DNA from: Planctomycetaceae bacterium
GTDB lineage: Bacteria; Planctomycetota; Planctomycetia; Planctomycetales; Planctomycetaceae
Direction of reading: 5' to 3'
Length of the DNA: 9,512 nt
NCBI GenBank assembly: GCA_003445035.1
Contig: DLVV01000092.1
Span: 1 to 9,512, forward strand
The notes under the pieces are model-generated. The model was given only the letters and a program-made list of their open reading frames with translations, made no database searches and had not been told where the DNA came from. Below, in pieces: positions 6,563-9,512 of this stretch; position 1 is the stretch's first letter, and every line of letters starts with the position of its first letter. The position numbers and the translations under genes were made by a program.

Positions 6563-7834
6563 ATGACCCGTCACCTGTCGACTCTGTCTCCGGTCCCGAC
6601 CACCCGACCCCTGGTCAGTGTGGTCACAGTCATCCTGTCCCTCCTCGCCACCCACACTGCCAACGCCGCCGATTGGACCCGTTACCGGGGTCCCAACGGC
6701 AGTGGATTCAGCCCGCTGAAAGGGATTCCCACCACGTGGAGTCCCGGAGACTACAGCTTCAACATCAAGTTGCCCGGTGAAGGGCACGGGGCGGCCGTGA
6801 TCCGGGGTCGCCGGCTATTTGTCACGTCAGCCGTCGACCAGGGTGCCATGAGGCACCTTTTTTGTCTCGACGCCGAAACCGGTGACACCCGCTGGACACG
6901 CCGAATCGGCATGAATCGCAGCCGCAAGCACCTCAGAAACAGTTGGGCTTCCAGCACTCCCTGTGTGGACACCCAGAAGGTCTATGTCGCATTTGCCGAC
7001 AAGGAACGGTACACGGTCACGGCCTACGACTTCGACGGACACCTGGTCTGGCGACGCGTGCTGGGTCCCTACGAGAGCCAGCACGGACTGGGTGCCTCGC
7101 CGATCGTCTTCGAAGACCTGCTGATCGTCCCCAACGACCAGGACGGCCCCAGTTCGATCCTGGCACTCGATCGGCGAACCGGGCGAACGGTGTGGAGCCG
7201 GCTGAGGAAGTTCAAGTCGGGCCGCACGTCCTACGCGACTCCGCTGATCATCCGGGAAAAGAACAAGCCGGCACAGTTGATCTGCGTCAGCGGAGAGTCC
7301 GGTATCAGCAGCCTCGATCCTCGCACCGGCCGCCAGAACTGGGCCACCCAAGCCTTCCCCCTGCGAACGGTCGCCTCGCCGGTCTACGCCAACGGGCTGG
7401 TCGTCGCCAGTTGCGGACAGGGTGGACGTTTTGGTGTGCTGCAGCGAGCCGTCGACACCAGCGGCCGCACCGTCTGGACCCGAAAGCGCTACTTGCCGTA
7501 TGTCACCACCCCGATCATCTACAAGGACCACCTCTACGAGTGGAACGACGAAGGCGTCTTCAGTTGCGTCGAGTTATCCAGCGGACGTGATGTCTGGACC
7601 AAGCGAATCGGCGGCAACTACAGCGGGTCGCCGATCTGTATCGATGGCAAGATCTACGGTGTCGACGAAAAGGGCGACGTCGTCATCGTTGCCGCCAGCC
7701 CCCAGTACAAGCTGCTGGGACGGGTGCCACTGGGTGATCCCTGCCACTCGACTCCCTCGGTGGCCGGCGGCCGACTCTACTTCCGCACATTCCACCGGTT
7801 GATCTGTCTCGAGGCCCGATCCGAAGACAAGTGA
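6563..7834 (+). CDS. Secreted PQQ-like beta-propeller repeat protein (copy 2)
   Basis: Encodes 423 residues from ATG 6563, preceded by GAGGAG at 6546-6551. The long upstream extension of this frame is antisense to the activator and not coding. A signal peptide is visible: basic start, hydrophobic run at about 17-30 and an ANA|AD cleavage site after about residue 35. The mature protein opens W-T-R-Y-R-G-P-N-G-S-G, the usual start of this planctomycete family. Blade motifs of the form L-D-x-x-T-G-R-x-x-W occur near residues 101-111, 153-163, 201-211, 250-260, 294-305 and 334-345. It aligns by eye with copy 1 over its length: both have an H-G-x-G-x-S-P blade start, an N-S-x-A-S-x-T-P segment and an R-I-G-G-x-Y-S-x-S-P segment. 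No catalytic or cofactor ligand set can be recognised, so the role is probably ligand or partner binding outside the cytoplasm. It probably forms a transcription unit with the zinc-ribbon gene that follows. Confidence 0.92.
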   Translation: MTRHLSTLSPVPTTRPLVSVVTVILSLLATHTANAADWTRYRGPNGSGFSPLKGIPTTWSPGDYSFNIKLPGEGHGAAVIRGRRLFVTSAVDQGAMRHLFCLDAETGDTRWTRRIGMNRSRKHLRNSWASSTPCVDTQKVYVAFADKERYTVTAYDFDGHLVWRRVLGPYESQHGLGASPIVFEDLLIVPNDQDGPSSILALDRRTGRTVWSRLRKFKSGRTSYATPLIIREKNKPAQLICVSGESGISSLDPRTGRQNWATQAFPLRTVASPVYANGLVVASCGQGGRFGVLQRAVDTSGRTVWTRKRYLPYVTTPIIYKDHLYEWNDEGVFSCVELSSGRDVWTKRIGGNYSGSPICIDGKIYGVDEKGDVVIVAASPQYKLLGRVPLGDPCHSTPSVAGGRLYFRTFHRLICLEARSEDK

Positions 7835-7869
7835 CCCACTCACCGGCGAGTCCCGACCGCAGGAGTCTC

Positions 7870-8223
7870 ATGATGCACCCCGACACCGACTGCCAGCAGG
7901 TCGAACCCGGTGGATTCCTGTTCGAGTGCCCTCACTGTCGACAGGAACTGCGAGTGGCCCGCAAGTACGCCGGAGCTCACGTGGAATGCAAACTCTGCCA
8001 CGGACACTTCCTGCTCGATCCTGACAGCCCCGCCTCGCGAGTCGTGGGATTTTTCGCCGAGTGCCCCCATTGCCTGGAAGAACTTCGCGCCAACTGGCGA
8101 TACCGCCTCGCACGGGTCGCCTGCAAGCTCTGTGGCGGCCGAATCCGGTTCGTGCCGTTGTCGGCTCAACCCGTTCGTCCCAGCGGCAACTCCGGTCGCT
8201 CGCCGATGGTTGCCACCGGCTGA
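7870..8223 (+). CDS. Tandem zinc-ribbon protein
   Basis: Encodes 117 residues (116 if the second ATG at 7873 is used; AGGAG at 7861-7865 is 4 nt from the first and 7 nt from the second, so the second may be the real start). The protein is two copies of one small module. In each, CPHC is followed after 16 residues by CKLC: cysteines at 20/23 and 40/43, then 65/68 and 85/88, a repeat period of 45 residues. The intervening segment E-L-R-x-x-x-x-Y is shared. Four cysteines per module should bind one zinc ion, giving two zinc ribbons. There is no membrane segment, and the tail is Ser/Pro-rich. Such ribbons are common in planctomycete proteins, usually as N-terminal tags; here they make up nearly the whole protein. 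The gene begins 35 bp after the propeller stop, suggesting cotranscription. Function unknown; nucleic-acid or protein binding is plausible. Confidence 0.82.
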   Translation: MMHPDTDCQQVEPGGFLFECPHCRQELRVARKYAGAHVECKLCHGHFLLDPDSPASRVVGFFAECPHCLEELRANWRYRLARVACKLCGGRIRFVPLSAQPVRPSGNSGRSPMVATG

Positions 8224-8230
8224 GTCTCAC

Positions 8231-9247
8231 TCAGAACTGGCTCAGAAAGCGAACGTCGTTCTCGAAGAAACGGCGGATGTCGGTCACCTGATACCGCATC
8301 ATGCAGAACCGTTCGATGCCCAACCCGAAGGCAAACCCGGTCACCTCCTCGGGATCGAAACCCACGTGCCGCAACACGTTGGGGTCAACCATGCCCGCAC
8401 CGCCCAGTTCCAGCCAACGGTCCCGCCACAACACGTCGACCTCAACCGACGGCTCGGTGAACGGAAAGAAACTTGGGCGGAAACGCACGGACACGTCGTC
8501 ACCCAGAAAGGCGGTGGCGAAGTGCTTGAGCACCGTCTTCAGATCGGCCATGGTGACATCGGTGTCCACCATCAGGCCTTCCATCTGGTGGAACATGCAG
8601 TGGTGCGTGGCGTCGATCGTGTCGGGCCGATAGCAGCGGCCCAGCGAAACAATTCGTACGGGGGGAGCCGTCTGCTCCATCACCCGAATCTGCACGGTCG
8701 ATGTCTGGCTCCTCATCAAAACCGCCGCGTCGTCTTCACCCGAACCGACCAGGGCGGTGGCGAGGTAGAAGTTCTCGAGTGGGTCACGCGCGGGGTGTTC
8801 GGGTGGAATGTTCAGAGCGACGAAGTTGTGGTGGTCGTCTTCGAGCTCGGGACCGGTGGCCACACGGAACCCCATGCGTCCGATGATGTCCTTGAAATCC
8901 TCTATCGTCCTGGTGATCGGGTGCCGACGTCCGATGACCGGCTGCGGTCCTGGCAAAGTGACATCGATGGCGGCGACGGCGGCAACCGGACGGGCGAGTA
9001 CTCCCTGGCGTTCCTCCAGGGCTCCCTTGACCTCGGACTGCACCTGATTGAAGCTCTTGCCAAGCAAGGGCCGTTGCTCGGGATCCGCCTGGCCCAACAA
9101 CGACTGCAGGTCCTTGAGCCGTCCACGTTTCTTGCCAAGAAACTCAACGCGGACAAGCTCGAGAGCGTCCTCTGACGAAGCGGAGTCAATCGCCGCGAGC
9201 GCCTCGTCCTTGTAACTCGCAAAAGCTGCCTGGGCGTCGGCGGTCAT
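8231..9247 (-). CDS. pheS: Phenylalanine--tRNA ligase alpha subunit
   Basis: Encodes 338 residues, the normal length for the bacterial alpha subunit. Residues 1-85 form the N-terminal helical coiled-coil region that contacts tRNA. The catalytic class II core follows: [17 protein letters not shown] (126-142), [11 protein letters not shown] (145-155), motif 2 [20 protein letters not shown] (203-222), [12 protein letters not shown] (256-267) and motif 3 [11 protein letters not shown] (304-314). With PheT it forms the alpha2beta2 enzyme that charges tRNA-Phe. The start at 9247 gives a family-like N-terminus; an in-frame extension to 9415 would overlap rplT. Only 10 nt separate the rplT stop from this ATG and no clear Shine-Dalgarno is present, so translation is probably coupled. 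Two oddities: the usual H-T-S in the substrate pocket reads Q-T-S (Gln181), and pheT does not follow, since a convergent gene ends 7 bp away. Confidence 0.97.
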   Translation of the reverse strand: MTADAQAAFASYKDEALAAIDSASSEDALELVRVEFLGKKRGRLKDLQSLLGQADPEQRPLLGKSFNQVQSEVKGALEERQGVLARPVAAVAAIDVTLPGPQPVIGRRHPITRTIEDFKDIIGRMGFRVATGPELEDDHHNFVALNIPPEHPARDPLENFYLATALVGSGEDDAAVLMRSQTSTVQIRVMEQTAPPVRIVSLGRCYRPDTIDATHHCMFHQMEGLMVDTDVTMADLKTVLKHFATAFLGDDVSVRFRPSFFPFTEPSVEVDVLWRDRWLELGGAGMVDPNVLRHVGFDPEEVTGFAFGLGIERFCMMRYQVTDIRRFFENDVRFLSQF

Positions 9248-9257
9248 CGTTGTTGCG

Positions 9258-9512
9258 TCAAGCCGCTGAAGCCGCGGCCGCCACGATCTCGTCGAAGACC
9301 TGCGGGTGGGAAATCGCAATTTCGCTGAGCGTCTTGCGGTCGAGTTCGATTCCGGAATCCTGGAGCTGGTGGATGAACTGCGAGTACCGCACACCACGCT
9401 GACGGCAAGCGGCATTGAGCCGGGTTATCCACAGACGCCGGAATTCCCGTTTCTTGGTTCGTCGATCACGGTAAGCGTAGGCCCGCGAACGAACCACCGT
9501 CTCCTTGACCGT
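9258..9512 (-). CDS. rplT: Large ribosomal subunit protein bL20 (5' end outside window)
   Basis: The visible frame covers the last 84 residues to a TGA at 9258-9260; the first 30-odd residues lie beyond the window edge. The signature [20 protein letters not shown] is followed by T-R-L-N-A-A and a G-x-x-Y-S-x-F-I-H segment and then [13 protein letters not shown], which is unmistakably L20. The valine codon GTG at 9495-9497 is internal, because conserved L20 residues continue upstream of it. The protein binds 23S rRNA early in assembly of the 50S subunit. Its position immediately before pheS matches the widespread infC-rpmI-rplT-pheS arrangement, so the upstream genes outside the window are likely rpmI and infC. 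The C-terminus ends in an Ala-rich tail. Confidence 0.96.
   Translation of the reverse strand, partial: TVKETVVRSRAYAYRDRRTKKREFRRLWITRLNAACRQRGVRYSQFIHQLQDSGIELDRKTLSEIAISHPQVFDEIVAAAASAA

Noticed and set aside
7910..9175. 421-residue plus-strand open frame
   Set aside because: It covers the zinc-ribbon gene in a wrong frame and then runs antisense through pheS; no domain is visible.

Overview
The window looks like a piece of a planctomycete chromosome. It is GC-rich with a strong G/C preference at third codon positions. It carries secreted PQQ-like beta-propeller proteins, a Gfo/Idh/MocA oxidoreductase beside a TIM-barrel type sugar enzyme, a small tandem zinc-ribbon protein, and an FHA-GAF sigma54 activator. 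All of these are common in Planctomycetes. The assignment rests on gene content and protein style; no rRNA is present to confirm it.

Layout. Positions 3-3467 hold four plus-strand genes: the C-terminal part of a probable sugar isomerase/epimerase-like protein, a Gfo/Idh/MocA dehydrogenase, the transcript cleavage factor GreA, and a secreted PQQ-like propeller protein. A strong imperfect hairpin lies between this gene and a convergent small minus-strand gene (3575-3847, conserved-looking hypothetical). A gap of about 520 bp (3848-4366) has no convincing long gene. It holds several hairpins, a branched inverted repeat just downstream of the regulator, and one very small plus-strand ORF with a good ribosome binding site. 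A large sigma54 enhancer-binding protein (4367-6391, minus) follows. It is divergent from a second secreted PQQ-like propeller gene (6563-7834), and the 171-bp spacer between them contains three inverted repeats. A zinc-ribbon protein gene follows on the same strand. The window ends with pheS and the 3' part of rplT on the minus strand, in the usual bacterial rplT-pheS order.

How the genes relate. The first two genes are a plausible sugar oxidation/isomerisation pair. GreA, PheS and L20 are housekeeping. The two propeller proteins are recognisable paralogues that bracket the regulator and the small hypothetical gene. The divergent arrangement makes the second propeller gene, and the regulator itself, candidates for control by that regulator. 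I see no phage, IS element, CRISPR array, tRNA, rRNA or defence system here. The window looks like ordinary chromosome; its most interesting parts are the regulator with its dyad-rich promoter region and the structured intergenic sequences.
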